From contig CABVRZ010000011.1 in assembly GCA_902500775.1 (NCBI GenBank), positions 42,522 to 106,521 of the forward strand: a DNA stretch of 64,000 nucleotides, given 5' to 3'. Made by a program: the position numbers and the translations under genes. Source of the DNA: an uncultured Nitrospira sp. GTDB lineage: Bacteria > Nitrospirota > Nitrospiria > Nitrospirales > Nitrospiraceae. Position 1 is the first letter of the stretch, and each line of letters opens with the position of its first letter. The notes beneath the pieces were generated by a model, which saw only the letters and a list, made by a program, of their open reading frames with translations, had not been told where the DNA came from and made no database searches. This document shows, one piece after another, positions 41,509 through 51,031 of the stretch.

Positions 41509-42588
41509 TTATACCTTCGCAGTCTCGGTTTGCTGTTGTTGCGCCTTCAAGGCCTGGACGATATCGTCAAGATCACCTTCCATCACCAATTCTAACTTAT
41601 GAAGCGTTACACCAACTCGATGATCCGTGACCCGATTCTGCGGGAAGTTATACGTTCGGATCTTCTCACTCCGTTCCCCGCTCCCCACCTGGGACTTCCT
41701 GCTCTGCGCAATCTCCGCCTCTTGTCTTTCCCGTTCAGCTTCGACGATCCTGGCACGCAAGGTTCGCATAGCCTTGGTCCGATTTTTGAGCTGAGACCGC
41801 TCATCTTGGCACGTGACCACCACACCAGTCGGCAAATGGGTAATTCGAACCGCCGAGTATGTCGTGTTGACACTCTGTCCACCAGCCCCAGATGAACAAA
41901 ACGTATCGATCCGCAGGTCCTTCGGATCGATCTGCACATCGACCTCATCAACCTCTGGCATGACGGCCACCGTGACCGTAGACGTGTGAATGCGGCCACT
42001 CGCTTCAGTCACAGGCACGCGCTGCACTCGGTGCACACCGGCTTCATACTTAAACTGGCGGTAGGCTCCTTTGCCTTCAATTATGGCAACAATATTCTTA
42101 TACCCGCCAATGCCTGTCTCAGACGCCTCCACCGTATCGACCTTCAGCCCTTTCTTCTCTGCAAACTTGGTGTACAGCCGAAAGAGCTCGCCGGCAAAGA
42201 GCGCCGCCTCATCCCCGCCAGTTCCAGCGCGGACTTCGAGTACTAGGTTCTTTTCATCCCGTGGATCTTTTGGGATCAAGAATTCCCTGACCTGCCCCTC
42301 GATCTCGGTCTGTCGCCGTTCCAACTCCATCCGTTCCTCGAACGCCATTTTTTGCAACTCACTCCCTACCGAGGAGTCACCGAGAATCTGCAGGGCGTCA
42401 TCGAGTTGTTTGGCATTTTGCTGATACGCCTCAAAGAGTGTGACCACGGGTTCGAGGTCAGTCCGCTCCTTACTTAGCTTACGCAACAGCGTTGACTGAC
42501 TGATAACAGACGGATCCATGAGCTGATCAGTCAGCTCATGAAATCGTGACGCAAGACTCTCCCACTTCTTGAGCAGTACGGCTTCCAT
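41509..42588 (-). CDS. prfA: Peptide chain release factor 1
   Basis: RF1 ends translation at UAA and UAG. The 359-aa protein has the codon-recognition motif PVT in HRVQRVPVTEASGRIHTSTV and the catalytic GGQ in DTFCSSGAGGQSVNTTYSAV. I placed the start at the ATG at 42588 (MEAVLLKKWESLASRF); longer starts read into the region just after the rpmE terminator. It is followed by prmC, whose product methylates it. Confidence 0.97.
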   Translation of the reverse strand: MEAVLLKKWESLASRFHELTDQLMDPSVISQSTLLRKLSKERTDLEPVVTLFEAYQQNAKQLDDALQILGDSSVGSELQKMAFEERMELERRQTEIEGQVREFLIPKDPRDEKNLVLEVRAGTGGDEAALFAGELFRLYTKFAEKKGLKVDTVEASETGIGGYKNIVAIIEGKGAYRQFKYEAGVHRVQRVPVTEASGRIHTSTVTVAVMPEVDEVDVQIDPKDLRIDTFCSSGAGGQSVNTTYSAVRITHLPTGVVVTCQDERSQLKNRTKAMRTLRARIVEAERERQEAEIAQSRKSQVGSGERSEKIRTYNFPQNRVTDHRVGVTLHKLELVMEGDLDDIVQALKAQQQQTETAKV

Positions 42589-42622
42589 CATCTCACCAGA
42601 TAACACATCTCCCCGCTGGTCA

Positions 42623-42664
42623 CAAAAAAAGGACCCTGCTTCGTGTGCGAAGCAGGGTCCTTTT
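42623..42664 (-). terminator. Strong intrinsic terminator after rpmE
   Basis: AAGGACCCTGCTTCG and CGAAGCAGGGTCCTT form a 15-bp stem with a 4-base loop, with T-runs on both strands. For the minus strand it ends rpmE transcription before prfA, so prfA needs its own promoter in the short gap or partial readthrough. Confidence 0.93.
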
Positions 42665-42681
42665 CATACCCGCGTAGTGCG

Positions 42682-42888
42682 CTACTTGCCCTTCTTCGCG
42701 TACTTCTTTTTAAACCGCTCAACCCGTCCTTCTGTATCGACGATTTTCTGTGTCCCCGTGAAGAACGGATGGCAATTGGAGCAGATATCGACGCTGATGT
42801 CACCAATCGTTGTTCGGGTCTTGAACGAGTTACCACACGCGCAGTGAATGGTCGCCTCTCGATAGACTGGATGAATACCCTTCTGCAT
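42682..42888 (-). CDS. rpmE: Ribosomal protein bL31, zinc-binding form
   Basis: From the ATG at 42888 (GGAG upstream) the protein is 68 aa: [20 protein letters not shown], then [20 protein letters not shown]. CxC and CxxC motifs give the four Cys of the zinc form. The C-terminus is basic ([11 protein letters not shown]). It follows rho and is followed by a strong terminator. Confidence 0.97.
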   Translation of the reverse strand: MQKGIHPVYREATIHCACGNSFKTRTTIGDISVDICSNCHPFFTGTQKIVDTEGRVERFKKKYAKKGK

Positions 42889-42982
42889 AACCTGCAACTC
42901 CTTACCGAATAATTACTAACCTATAAACCATCGCTCAGGGTGCACACTTTATCTGAAGACCGTATCAGATACAAGCGCATCC

Positions 42983-44230
42983 TTAGCGATTCATGGACTG
43001 CAGAAACTCTTGGTTGTTTTTGGTTCCGCCGATCTTGTCCATGAGAAATTCCATCGCTTCCATCGTACCCAATGGACTGAGGACCTTGCGCAGAATCCAC
43101 ATCTTGTTCAGCCGATCTTTATCCACCAACAACTCTTCTTTCCTCGTCCCAGACTGACTGATATCAATCGCTGGGAAGAGTCGCTTGTCGGCCAGACGGC
43201 GATCCAAGTGCACCTCCATATTGCCGGTTCCCTTGAATTCTTCGAAGATGACATCATCCATACGGCTACCGGTATCGACCAACGCCGTTGCCATAATCGT
43301 CAAGCTGCCGCCGTTTTCAATGTTTCGAGCCGCGCCAAAGAACCGTTTCGGCCGTTGCAGCGCATTAGAATCTAACCCCCCGGAGAGCACCTTTCCGCTG
43401 GGAGGTGCAATGGTATTGTAGGCACGAGCAAGCCGCGTGATGCTATCCAGTAAAATCACGACGTCTTTCTTATGCTCAACCAGACGCTTGGCTTTTTCTA
43501 ACACCATTTCGGCAACTTGAGCATGCCGCTGAGCCGGCTCATCAAAGGTGGAACTAATGACTTCGGCCTTGACCTGGCGCTGCCAGTCAGTCACCTCTTC
43601 CGGTCGTTCGTCGATTAAGAGCACGATCAGCGTCACTTCCTTGTGGTTTTTGATGATCGCGCGGGCAATGGCCTGCAGCAACATCGTCTTCCCGGTACGA
43701 GGCGCGGCCACGATCAAACCGCGTTGCCCCTTGCCGATCGGAGTCGTCAAATCCATCACACGAGTGCAGTATTCCTCTCGGTCAAATTCCAGGTTGATCC
43801 GTTCCTCTGGGTACAATGGGGTCAGGTTGTCAAACAGGATCTTATCCCGTGCAACCTCAGGATCTTCGTAGTTGACCTTTTCCACCTTGAGCAACGCAAA
43901 GTACCGTTCACTCTCCTTAGGGGGACGGATTTGACCCGAGACGATGTCACCGGTACGAAGATTGAACCGCCGAATCTGCGACGGAGAGATATAAATGTCG
44001 TCAGGCCCTGGGAGATAATTAGAATCAGGCGCCCGAAGAAAGCCGAACCCGTCGGGTAATGTTTCCAATACGCCCTCTCCAAAGACCACCCCATTCTTTT
44101 CAGTTTGGGCCTGAAGGATCGCAAAAATGAGCTCCTGTTTTCTTAAGTTGGCAGCTCCTTCAATCTTCAGTTCTCTCGCCACATCATTCAGATCGGCGAT
44201 GGATTTCTGCTTCAGTTCGGCAAGATGCAT
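42983..44230 (-). CDS. rho: Transcription termination factor Rho
   Basis: Rho is an RNA-dependent ATPase that pulls RNA from polymerase. The 415-aa protein has the N-terminal Rho_N helix ([20 protein letters not shown]), the RNA-binding cold-shock-like domain ([20 protein letters not shown]), Walker [41 protein letters not shown] and the R-loop [21 protein letters not shown] chose the ATG at 44230, with GGGGGAAG upstream, over 44254. Confidence 0.97.
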   Translation of the reverse strand: MHLAELKQKSIADLNDVARELKIEGAANLRKQELIFAILQAQTEKNGVVFGEGVLETLPDGFGFLRAPDSNYLPGPDDIYISPSQIRRFNLRTGDIVSGQIRPPKESERYFALLKVEKVNYEDPEVARDKILFDNLTPLYPEERINLEFDREEYCTRVMDLTTPIGKGQRGLIVAAPRTGKTMLLQAIARAIIKNHKEVTLIVLLIDERPEEVTDWQRQVKAEVISSTFDEPAQRHAQVAEMVLEKAKRLVEHKKDVVILLDSITRLARAYNTIAPPSGKVLSGGLDSNALQRPKRFFGAARNIENGGSLTIMATALVDTGSRMDDVIFEEFKGTGNMEVHLDRRLADKRLFPAIDISQSGTRKEELLVDKDRLNKMWILRKVLSPLGTMEAMEFLMDKIGGTKNNQEFLQSMNR

Positions 44231-44723
44231 TACTTCCCCCCTAGCTACTGACATACGACTCCTCTCGAGCTTTGGCTCGGTTATCGTTTAATGGAAAAAT
44301 TCGCGTAACCTGATTTGGGCCATGCAAACGTGTTCTTGTCTTTTGTGATCTACTTCTGGGTCTTGAGTCTGTTTTGGGTGGAAAAACCTGGGGAAGTCGG
44401 CTTGCTACTCGTGATGGAAGAATACCCTCGCTATCATTTTCATGCAATAAAACCTAGACATTGTTATTTGATTGCGCACCTGAACTCCACCGCACCGAAT
44501 GCCGCTCAGGATTTAAATCGAGACAGGTTCCAGAATTGAATTATTCGATGGAGAGAGTCAATCCAACCAAAATACTAGTCAGATGATACCTATGCATCCA
44601 CTACTTGTCAACTGGCATCTAGAATTTTTCGCCGGTTACGCACGTCACCATAAATCAACAGGCCATTCGTCCTGGGTTGTTCATACGATCAGAAGTATGC
44701 TACACAGAAATTACGGCTACCGT
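44231..44723. other. Divergent control region between rho and the DUF2203 gene
   Basis: About 490 bp without a convincing gene. It holds the long rho leader and, on the plus strand, whatever drives the DUF2203 gene. AT-rich patches occur at 44440-44475 and 44510-44560. No riboswitch class was recognised. Confidence 0.6.
44419..44447 (-). promoter_or_regulatory. Candidate sigma70 promoter of rho
   Basis: On the minus strand TTGCAT and TATTCT are separated by 17 bp. The resulting leader of about 185 nt fits the long, autoregulated leaders of rho genes in other bacteria. The match is moderate, so this is a candidate only. Confidence 0.5.
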
Positions 44724-45146
44724 ATGGCACATGGAGAAAACGAGATAACTCCGGAACGGGTCTTCTCCCTCTCAGAGGCGAATCACCTGATCCCTCAACT
44801 CCAGAAGCACCTCTCGACTGTTCAAGAAGGGAAAGAGGTGCTCGTAAGAACCCGAGAGGAAGTGAGTCGGGCTTCTGCCAACGCTGCTTTTGGAGGCGGC
44901 ACGTCGGTGGGCAAACCGTATGTAAAAAGCCTTCTGGACATCAGCACTCATCTCCAAGCCATCCACGAGCTGGGCGTCGTCGTAAAGGACATTGACCTAG
45001 GGCTCTGCGACTTCCCACATATCCGAGAGGGCCGAGTCGTCTACCTGTGCTGGAAACTTGGTGAAAAAGAAATCCGCTGGTGGCACGAGGTCACCACCGG
45101 CTACAAAGATCGTTGTCCCATCGAAGAAGAACCTTCCGAAATCTGA
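44724..45146 (+). CDS. DUF2203-family protein
   Basis: From the ATG at 44724 the protein is 140 aa; an upstream frame to 44583 has no similarity to the family. It reads VFSLSEANHLIPQLQKHLST (the domain start), then a helical middle, LGVVVKDIDLGLCDFPHIRE and GRVVYLCWKLGEKEIRWWHE with GYKDRCPI at the end. DUF2203 proteins are small and cytoplasmic, of unknown role. It is followed 26 bp later by a YciI-type gene. Confidence 0.85.
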   Translation: MAHGENEITPERVFSLSEANHLIPQLQKHLSTVQEGKEVLVRTREEVSRASANAAFGGGTSVGKPYVKSLLDISTHLQAIHELGVVVKDIDLGLCDFPHIREGRVVYLCWKLGEKEIRWWHEVTTGYKDRCPIEEEPSEI

Positions 45147-45172
45147 CTTTCTTTCTACCTCTCCGGATAACT

Positions 45173-45454
45173 ATGCAGTTTGTCATCATTGGGCATGATG
45201 GGCCAGAGGGAGCAGCAAAGAGGAAAATGCATCGCGCCGCCCATCTCGTCAACCTTGAACGACTTGATAAACAAGGGCGTGTGATCCTCGCTGGCCCTCT
45301 AACCGACAAGACAGGAAGCTTGCTCGTCTTAGATTTTGACACAAGGGAGGAAGCCGAGGAGTTTGTGCGCCAAGACCCCTATACCATTCACGGCGTCTTC
45401 AAAAGTTTTGAAATTCATCCGTTTACGCAGGTCTTTCCCGCCCCTCACGAGTAA
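45173..45454 (+). CDS. YciI-like protein
   Basis: The 93-aa protein starts MQFVIIGHDGPEGAAKRKMH, with the RAAHLVNLERLDKQGRVILA block carrying the conserved His, then AGPLTDKTGSLLVLDFDTRE and FVRQDPYTIHGVFKSFEIHP. This is the YciI/YCII ferredoxin-like fold with the His-Asp pair seen in small dehydratase-type enzymes. A substrate cannot be named. The start at 45173 fits the family. Confidence 0.9.
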   Translation: MQFVIIGHDGPEGAAKRKMHRAAHLVNLERLDKQGRVILAGPLTDKTGSLLVLDFDTREEAEEFVRQDPYTIHGVFKSFEIHPFTQVFPAPHE

Positions 45455-45546
45455 TCCCCTTCAGCAGAATGCTTCCCCCAATTGTCCCCTGACTTCCCCT
45501 TTTGGGTGCGTTGTCTGGTTGCACAATCGAGCTGTATAGTTTGTGT

Positions 45547-46818
45547 ATGAATTTTCAGCGAATACTGAGCCTCCCTTCTCTCATCACCATCTCCCTACTA
45601 GCGTTGTCCTATCCCGCATCCGCCTTGGAAACCGTTGTCGTAGCCGAAGGACATTATGTGATGGGAGATAGTGACACTCTTACTGCGGCAGAGGAGCGGG
45701 TACTCCAACGAGCTCAACGTAAGGCAGTGGAGGAAGCTGGGCTATACATTGAATCTACTTTCTTAGACCGGGAAAAAACCGAAGCTGGCACGAGCCTCCA
45801 GATAAGCTCGTTGGAGATTCGGACGTTCGCTGGGGCGATCACAAAAACTGAAATTCTTGAGTCTCGTCGCACCTTCGTAAATGACCGTCCTAACCTGTAC
45901 GTCAGGATACGCGCAATCGTCGATCTCGATAGCCTAAAGTCAGCGGTTCGAAAATGGCACTCGGAACAGCACCGTGCGGAAGACTATCGTCGTCTTCAAA
46001 AAGAGAATGCCTCACTCAAGACCCAGCTTGAAACCCTCAGAACCTCGCCATCAGGGGTGCGAACCCTCATGATCGAACCAATCAGCCATACCACGAGACC
46101 TCAAGCCCAAGCTCGAACTTTTCTCAAAAAAGCGATGACGCTTCAAAACCTCCCACTAAAACTCGCGTTGACCTCTCGAGCAGCTGTGCTAGCCCCTGAA
46201 TTTATCGATCCACTAATCCTTCGCGGTCAGACCTACCTGAGCCTCGTATCCGTTGCCTATTCAAACAAGAGAAGACTCAGCGAATTTTCAGAGTATGTCG
46301 ACAGCGCCCGAATGGATTTTGACCGTGCACTCCTTATTGACCCCCACAACATCTGGGCCCTTCTCGGTAAAGGTGATGTCAATACCTGGCTAAATCGCCA
46401 TCAGGAAGCTGTCCTGGCGTTCGAGCAAGCATTGGAATTGGACCCCTTCTTTGATCTCGCACGGCTCCGGCTGATCACCTTGTATACTGCCGAGGCCAAA
46501 AAACTAGTGGCCCTTGGACAATGGTCCTCCGCCCTTTCTGTCTTACAAAAAGGCCTCCCACCCCACCTACATGAGAGCTGGATTCCCTACCAAAAGGAAT
46601 CATATTTTCTCAGAAGCACGATCTATCAACAGTTAAAGCAGCCAATCCTCGCAATCGATGACCTCAGCACCATCCTAAGAGTTGACCCATCAGATAAGCG
46701 CGCCTTGGAGGCAAGGGCCCAACTCTACCAAGATGTGATGCTAGGAGATTCTGCTAGAAACGACCTCTCTCAAGCCTGCACACTTGGATCAATCATGGCC
46801 TGCAATCAACTTCCATAG
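45547..46818 (+). CDS. Exported TPR-repeat protein
   Basis: The 423-aa product has a signal peptide (MNFQRILSLPSLITISLLAL, likely cut after PASA). Residues 20-130 are a beta/alpha domain (AEGHYVMGDSDTLTAAEERV, LQRAQRKAVEEAGLYIEST) of a type found in exported proteins beside TPRs. A coiled coil (about 140-170) and at least three TPRs follow (LIDPHNIWALLGKGDVNTWL, AVLAFEQALELDPFFDLARL, AIDDLSTILRVDPSDKRALE). It probably acts as a periplasmic scaffold; function is not known. Confidence 0.85.
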   Translation: MNFQRILSLPSLITISLLALSYPASALETVVVAEGHYVMGDSDTLTAAEERVLQRAQRKAVEEAGLYIESTFLDREKTEAGTSLQISSLEIRTFAGAITKTEILESRRTFVNDRPNLYVRIRAIVDLDSLKSAVRKWHSEQHRAEDYRRLQKENASLKTQLETLRTSPSGVRTLMIEPISHTTRPQAQARTFLKKAMTLQNLPLKLALTSRAAVLAPEFIDPLILRGQTYLSLVSVAYSNKRRLSEFSEYVDSARMDFDRALLIDPHNIWALLGKGDVNTWLNRHQEAVLAFEQALELDPFFDLARLRLITLYTAEAKKLVALGQWSSALSVLQKGLPPHLHESWIPYQKESYFLRSTIYQQLKQPILAIDDLSTILRVDPSDKRALEARAQLYQDVMLGDSARNDLSQACTLGSIMACNQLP

Positions 46819-46889
46819 GACAACATTCCTGAGGCGGATCATTCTTCACTCCCAGAGTACAGCCCCCGAATGCTCTCACTGAACTTTCG

Positions 46890-46919
46890 TTGACAATCTA
46901 AACGATCGACACCTATAAT
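46890..46919 (+). promoter_or_regulatory. Near-consensus sigma70 promoter of the oxidoreductase operon
   Basis: TTGACA (46890-46895) and TATAAT (46914-46919), both perfect consensus, are 18 bp apart. Transcription would start near 46926, about 215 bases before the first gene. This is the strongest promoter match in the window and suits an operon needed at high level. Confidence 0.9.
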
Positions 46920-46925
46920 GAACTG

Positions 46926-47139
46926 CCCTCGCTAAATGTATGTGCCCTCCAAATTTATGAATTACAGGGGCAAAGGACCTAAGTTATACAACCAACCAGT
47001 GCCCCGAAAGCTCCTTCGCGTGGGGCTTCTGTGGTCTTGCAGAGGGTGAGGAAAGAGCTTAAAGTGCTCAAGCGAACCACGTGCATAAAAAATGATATTT
47101 TTTCATAAACCTTTATTTTTATTCGGAGTGTAGGTTGCG
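46926..47139 (+). promoter_or_regulatory. Long 5' leader of the oxidoreductase operon
   Basis: About 214 nt lie between the promoter and the first start codon. Two possible hairpins are visible: GCCCCGAAAG...CGTGGGGC (about 47000-47030) and AAAAAATGATATTTTTT (about 47087-47103). The ribosome site before 47140 is GGAGTGTAGG. No known riboswitch was recognised; the leader could tune mRNA stability or translation. Confidence 0.6.
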
Positions 47140-47775
47140 ATGAGTGACTATCGTGTGCTCCCAGGCCCCGAACACTTTCTTCCCCCGGCTGCAGCAAGTA
47201 TGGGAATTCGCTTGCCCAATCCAGGAGAAGCTCATATTAATGGTGTCATCACTTCAGAAGATAAGGCCTATGAAGAGGCTGCCCGCCAATTTTTGATGGC
47301 CAAGGTTCCAACTATCTTCCCAGGACCACTCGTTCTCTGGGCGTGGAATGAGAAGGCTGCCAAGAAAGCCACGGCTGTTCGTCATCTCTTCAATACTCTG
47401 AAAGAATGCGTTCAGCCTGGGCAAAAACCGATGCTGATTCCTATGCCCGACTATCGCCCCAAATATCCCAAGATCAATCCCGAGGTTGAGATCAACCCCA
47501 ATCACCCGAATTTGACAATCTGGCATAATAAAATTGATTGCTGCATGTTCATTGGTGTCCATTGCCACCAAGCCAATCTCTCGCTGAAGATCATTCGCGG
47601 AGGCACCGCCTGCTACACCATTGCCATGTGTGCTCAAGCGGGTCATGAAGATGCAATGCTCTCATTCCGCGATGCCTCAGTCGAGAAGCTCATGAAATTA
47701 GCCGATACGGTAAAACGATTGAAAGGGACCGTCCAACCACGGCTGACATCGGCCAAGAATGGGGCTTCAAGTTAA
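47140..47775 (+). CDS. Accessory subunit of the 2-oxoacid:ferredoxin oxidoreductase (labelled CO-dehydrogenase beta-like in some genomes)
   Basis: The 211-aa protein starts MSDYRVLPGPEHFLPPAAAS. It has YEEAARQFLMAKVPTIFPGP, NHPNLTIWHNKIDCCMFIGV, HCHQANLSLKIIRGGTACYT and AMCAQAGHEDAMLSFRDASV. It has no Fe-S ligand pattern and no domain I can name. Its place as first gene of the five-gene operon matches the extra subunit of the Hydrogenobacter-type five-subunit enzymes (ForDABGE/PorEDABG). It overlaps no neighbour; the alpha gene is 40 bp away. The role is inferred from position. Confidence 0.75.
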   Translation: MSDYRVLPGPEHFLPPAAASMGIRLPNPGEAHINGVITSEDKAYEEAARQFLMAKVPTIFPGPLVLWAWNEKAAKKATAVRHLFNTLKECVQPGQKPMLIPMPDYRPKYPKINPEVEINPNHPNLTIWHNKIDCCMFIGVHCHQANLSLKIIRGGTACYTIAMCAQAGHEDAMLSFRDASVEKLMKLADTVKRLKGTVQPRLTSAKNGASS

Positions 47776-47815
47776 GTGCTTGCCCCTATGAACGTATGAC
47801 AAGGAGGCTGAACTT

Positions 47816-49027
47816 ATGGCAGATATACACTCAATAATTGGCACCAAGAATAAAAAGGGCCAGACCTATACAGATACCTGGAAAATGATGAACGAGGCGC
47901 CACGGACGCCTTCCTTCTATACGGGCAGCGAAGTCATCAAAGAAGCCATCCGTCGGGCAAGCTGCGATGTCATGATCGCCTACCCAATCACGCCGCAGAG
48001 TGAAGCTGCGGCATTAATCGGCGAATTATTCGCCGAAGGCTATATCGGAGACTACTTCCGTGGAGAGAGCGAGTTTGCCGTGATGTCGCAATGTGCAGGA
48101 GCTGCATTCGGTGGAGCCCGCGTGTTTACAACAACAGCAGGCCCTGGCACCATGCGAGCCATGGAAAATTTTCCGATGTGGTCTGGTGCCCGGTTGCCGA
48201 TTCAAATGATTGTGACGTGTCGAGGGATCAACTCACCGCTGTCAATTCAACCGGATACTCTTGAAATTGCGTATCTTCTGAATACTGGTATGTTGGTGTG
48301 GCATGCGGAAACTGCTCAAGACTTTTTCGATTGGATCCTGAAGGGGTACATCGTGTCTGAAGAGCCTGATGTCCACCTCCCACTCGCTCTATGTTGTGAC
48401 GGATTTTTTGTCACGCATACAAAGGACGTGGTGAACCTCACACCCGCGGACATGTGCCTTCCACCGTATGACCCCTATCGATCACCCGTGCCATGTATGG
48501 ATATGGAATGTCCTCCCGTGCGCATGATGCGTGATCCGTTCGTGATGAAGAGCAACTACATCAGCTACGCAACACATGCCAGCTGGCAGCAGGAAATCTG
48601 GGCCGCTGTTGAACGTTCACGTAAGCACACGATCCATTGGTTGAATGGCCTGATCGATACGGAGAATACGGACGCGGACATCGTAATTGTGGCTTCAGGT
48701 ACGGCTGTTTCACAAGGCCGTGAGGCCATCCGCATGCTGGAAGACGAAGGCGTGCGATGCGGCCTTGTAAAGGTGAAGGCACTCCGCCCGTGGCCCGAGG
48801 AAGAGATTCGACAGGCTACCAAGAACGCAAAACACATCTTTGTACCTGAGTTCAATGTGACCGGATGGCTGGCCAAAGAAATTCGCGCTACAGTTCCGAA
48901 CTCCCAGCGTGTCCATGCGGGCCCGCACGTCTGCGGCGGAATGACCATGCCGCCAGAAATTATCGTATCGGAAATCAAGACCGCCCTAGGGATGAAAACC
49001 TTCTCCATGGCTGGTCGTGGAAGCTGA
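47816..49027 (+). CDS. 2-oxoacid:ferredoxin oxidoreductase, alpha subunit
   Basis: This 403-aa subunit has the pyrimidine-binding core: FYTGSEVIKEAIRRASCDVM, IAYPITPQSEAAALIGELFA, FRGESEFAVMSQCAGAAFGG, ARVFTTTAGPGTMRAMENFP and CRGINSPLSIQPDTLEIAYL. The C-terminal domain with VIVASGTAVSQGREAIRMLE and GLVKVKALRPWPEEEIRQAT is the transketolase-C part. The complex fixes CO2 onto acetyl-CoA or succinyl-CoA using reduced ferredoxin. Which substrate it prefers (pyruvate or 2-oxoglutarate) cannot be told from the sequence. Confidence 0.93.
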   Translation: MADIHSIIGTKNKKGQTYTDTWKMMNEAPRTPSFYTGSEVIKEAIRRASCDVMIAYPITPQSEAAALIGELFAEGYIGDYFRGESEFAVMSQCAGAAFGGARVFTTTAGPGTMRAMENFPMWSGARLPIQMIVTCRGINSPLSIQPDTLEIAYLLNTGMLVWHAETAQDFFDWILKGYIVSEEPDVHLPLALCCDGFFVTHTKDVVNLTPADMCLPPYDPYRSPVPCMDMECPPVRMMRDPFVMKSNYISYATHASWQQEIWAAVERSRKHTIHWLNGLIDTENTDADIVIVASGTAVSQGREAIRMLEDEGVRCGLVKVKALRPWPEEEIRQATKNAKHIFVPEFNVTGWLAKEIRATVPNSQRVHAGPHVCGGMTMPPEIIVSEIKTALGMKTFSMAGRGS

Positions 49028-49080
49028 GATCCTTGGAATTCGAACCTGTGCGCCCTAACAAGCGATACTGAGGAGGATAT

Positions 49081-49989
49081 ATGAGTAAAGAGCGTATACA
49101 AATTTCCGAAGCCCTGTACGACATCATGCCGTCGGACTATCAAGACCTTGTGAAGAGTGCGACCTATGGCAAAGAAGATCGTGGCTGGAAAGATATCGGA
49201 ACCTCAAAAGAACTGATTGAACAACACTCGTTATGTGCCGGATGTCCAGAATCCATGGCCTTCCGATACATTTTAGCTTCACTGCCAAACCCGGAAGATA
49301 CGGTAATGGTCGGATCAACCGGCTGTACCAGTTTGGTCTTCCCGATGGTTGCCGTCCATAATATCCATTCGTTGTTCGGGAATCAGAATGCAATCGCATC
49401 CGGTCTAAAGCGTGCACTCAGCGTTCGATTCCCTGGCAGAGTAAAGGATGTCGTAGTCCTTGCCGGTGACGGAGCCACGGTCGACATCGGCCTGGACATG
49501 ACCTTACAGGCCTGGTTCCGGCAGGAAAAGTTCACCACCATCTGCTTTGACAACGAACTCTACGCCAACACTGGTGGCCAGGAAAGCGGACTCATGCAAA
49601 AGGGATTCGTCGCAAAGATGGCGCCGGTTGGTAAGTTATTCGATAAGGTACGCTTGCCCGAGATTGCCCGCGAGTCCGGCTGCCATTATGTCGTCAATTG
49701 CACGGTCAGCAAGCCATCGCTTGTAGAAAAAGTCATCCGAAATGCAGTGCATGTGGCTCGAGAGATCGGCCCGACCTATCTCCAGCTTTATACGCCATGT
49801 ATTCTTGAAATTGGCAAGAACAGCATGGAGGGGCTGCAGGAAATGCGCGATTCGGAAAAGCCAACTGAACGGTTTGCTTACAAGGAATACATCAGCGAAC
49901 CAGCCAAACAATTGCTTGCGGAATTGGCAGCAAAAGATAAAGAGCGGAAAGCAGCCGCCAAGCAGCTGGCAGGACAAGCATCCGCATAG
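49081..49989 (+). CDS. 2-oxoacid:ferredoxin oxidoreductase, beta (thiamine diphosphate) subunit
   Basis: The 302-aa subunit carries HSLCAGCPESMAFRYILASL, with two Cys of the Fe-S site, GSTGCTSLVFPMVAVHNIHS and FGNQNAIASGLKRALSVRFP. The ThDP loop is VVVLAGDGATVDIGLDMTLQ followed by CFDNELYANTGGQESGLMQK. ThDP and Mg bind here; the reaction forms a hydroxyethyl or carboxyhydroxypropyl radical. A C-terminal basic helix rich in Lys and Ala follows. It is 53 bp after alpha. Confidence 0.94.
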   Translation: MSKERIQISEALYDIMPSDYQDLVKSATYGKEDRGWKDIGTSKELIEQHSLCAGCPESMAFRYILASLPNPEDTVMVGSTGCTSLVFPMVAVHNIHSLFGNQNAIASGLKRALSVRFPGRVKDVVVLAGDGATVDIGLDMTLQAWFRQEKFTTICFDNELYANTGGQESGLMQKGFVAKMAPVGKLFDKVRLPEIARESGCHYVVNCTVSKPSLVEKVIRNAVHVAREIGPTYLQLYTPCILEIGKNSMEGLQEMRDSEKPTERFAYKEYISEPAKQLLAELAAKDKERKAAAKQLAGQASA

Positions 49990-50007
49990 TTTAGACCGGA
50001 GGCAGAC

Positions 50008-50715
50008 ATGATTAAGAGACGATTGAATATCCGGATGTCAGGCTTGGGGGGACAGGGTGCGGTTACCGCAGCACATGTCTTGGCCATGGCTGCCAACCGA
50101 GACGGTAAGTTCTCCATCTCGAACCCGTTTTTCGGAGCCGAGAAACGCATGGCGCCGGCAGAGAGCTATTGCCGCATTGGCATTGAGAGAATCTATGACC
50201 GTGGCGAATTAGTCTTTCCCGATGTCATTCAGGTTTTTCATCCTCAAGTGATCACGATGGGGAAAAGTTACACCATGCCGTTTTACTCAGGTGTAAAGGA
50301 AGGCGGCGTCGTCATCATCAATTCCGCTCAGCCGCTACTGTCCAATGAAGATGTCGATCGGCTCAAGGACTTGAATGTCGCCGTGTTTTACATCGCTGGT
50401 ACCGAGTTGGCCATCGAAGTGGCTGGCACTGAGCTGTCGACGAATATGGCGATGATCGGTTCCGTCTCAGGCATTACGAAATGTGTCTCAATGGAGGCCC
50501 TCGACGGTGCGCTCCAAGAGCGATTTGGAAAGAAATTTGTGGCCTCCGGAGGAACCGCATCCTTGGACGAAGCCATTAAGAAGAAATTTGCCAAGAAGGA
50601 AATGCTGTTAGCTAAGAACTTGGCTACCGTCAAAGCAGCCTATGAAATCGCTAGTGAATGGGCTGATAAGAACAAGATCGAGCTGCGCGTCGGCGATCCG
50701 GCCGTCGCAGCGTAA
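50008..50715 (+). CDS. 2-oxoacid:ferredoxin oxidoreductase, gamma subunit
   Basis: The 235-aa subunit begins MIKRRLNIRMSGLGGQGAVT, the Gly-rich CoA-binding start of the gamma family. It has AHVLAMAANRDGKFSISNPF, MAPAESYCRIGIERIYDRG and the domain end STNMAMIGSVSGITKCVSME. A C-terminal extension of about 60 residues with many Lys follows. It is 18 bp after beta and 18 bp before the ferredoxin-like gene. Confidence 0.93.
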   Translation: MIKRRLNIRMSGLGGQGAVTAAHVLAMAANRDGKFSISNPFFGAEKRMAPAESYCRIGIERIYDRGELVFPDVIQVFHPQVITMGKSYTMPFYSGVKEGGVVIINSAQPLLSNEDVDRLKDLNVAVFYIAGTELAIEVAGTELSTNMAMIGSVSGITKCVSMEALDGALQERFGKKFVASGGTASLDEAIKKKFAKKEMLLAKNLATVKAAYEIASEWADKNKIELRVGDPAVAA

Positions 50716-50733
50716 GAGAAGGAATCACATTGC

Positions 50734-51012
50734 ATGTATAACGTCGCGCAAGTCATCGATGAAAAGTGCACGGCAAAAAAGGGTTGCCGGCTGTGTATCA
50801 TGTACTGTCCTGAGGCGAACTGTCTGGACTTAAACTCCAACAAGATGGTGGCGGAAGTCGTCATCGACCGCTGTAAAGGTTGTGAACTCTGCGTCATCGT
50901 ATGTGATGCAGCCAAGCACTTCGCCATCACCATGCAGGCCGTCAGTGCCACAGGCCAACTGATGACCAAAAAAGGTGAATCTGCAGCGTTAGGACAAGCC
51001 TACCAGGGCTGA
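50734..51012 (+). CDS. Ferredoxin-like (4Fe-4S) subunit of the oxidoreductase
   Basis: A 92-aa protein with two Cys clusters: EKCTAKKGCRLCIMYCPEAN near residues 11-30 and DRCKGCELCVIVCDAAKHFA near 46-65, each able to bind one [4Fe-4S] cluster (the first has an extended CxxxxxCxxCxxxC spacing). It passes electrons from ferredoxin to the ThDP site. As fifth gene it completes the operon, which ends at a terminator 20 bp downstream. Confidence 0.92.
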   Translation: MYNVAQVIDEKCTAKKGCRLCIMYCPEANCLDLNSNKMVAEVVIDRCKGCELCVIVCDAAKHFAITMQAVSATGQLMTKKGESAALGQAYQG

Positions 51013-51031
51013 ACAATATCAGGTTGAATCA

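Noticed and set aside
42623..42664. Hairpin after rpmE as an attenuator of prfA
   Set aside because: The perfect stem with T-runs on both strands fits a plain terminator; no leader peptide or alternative pairing was found.
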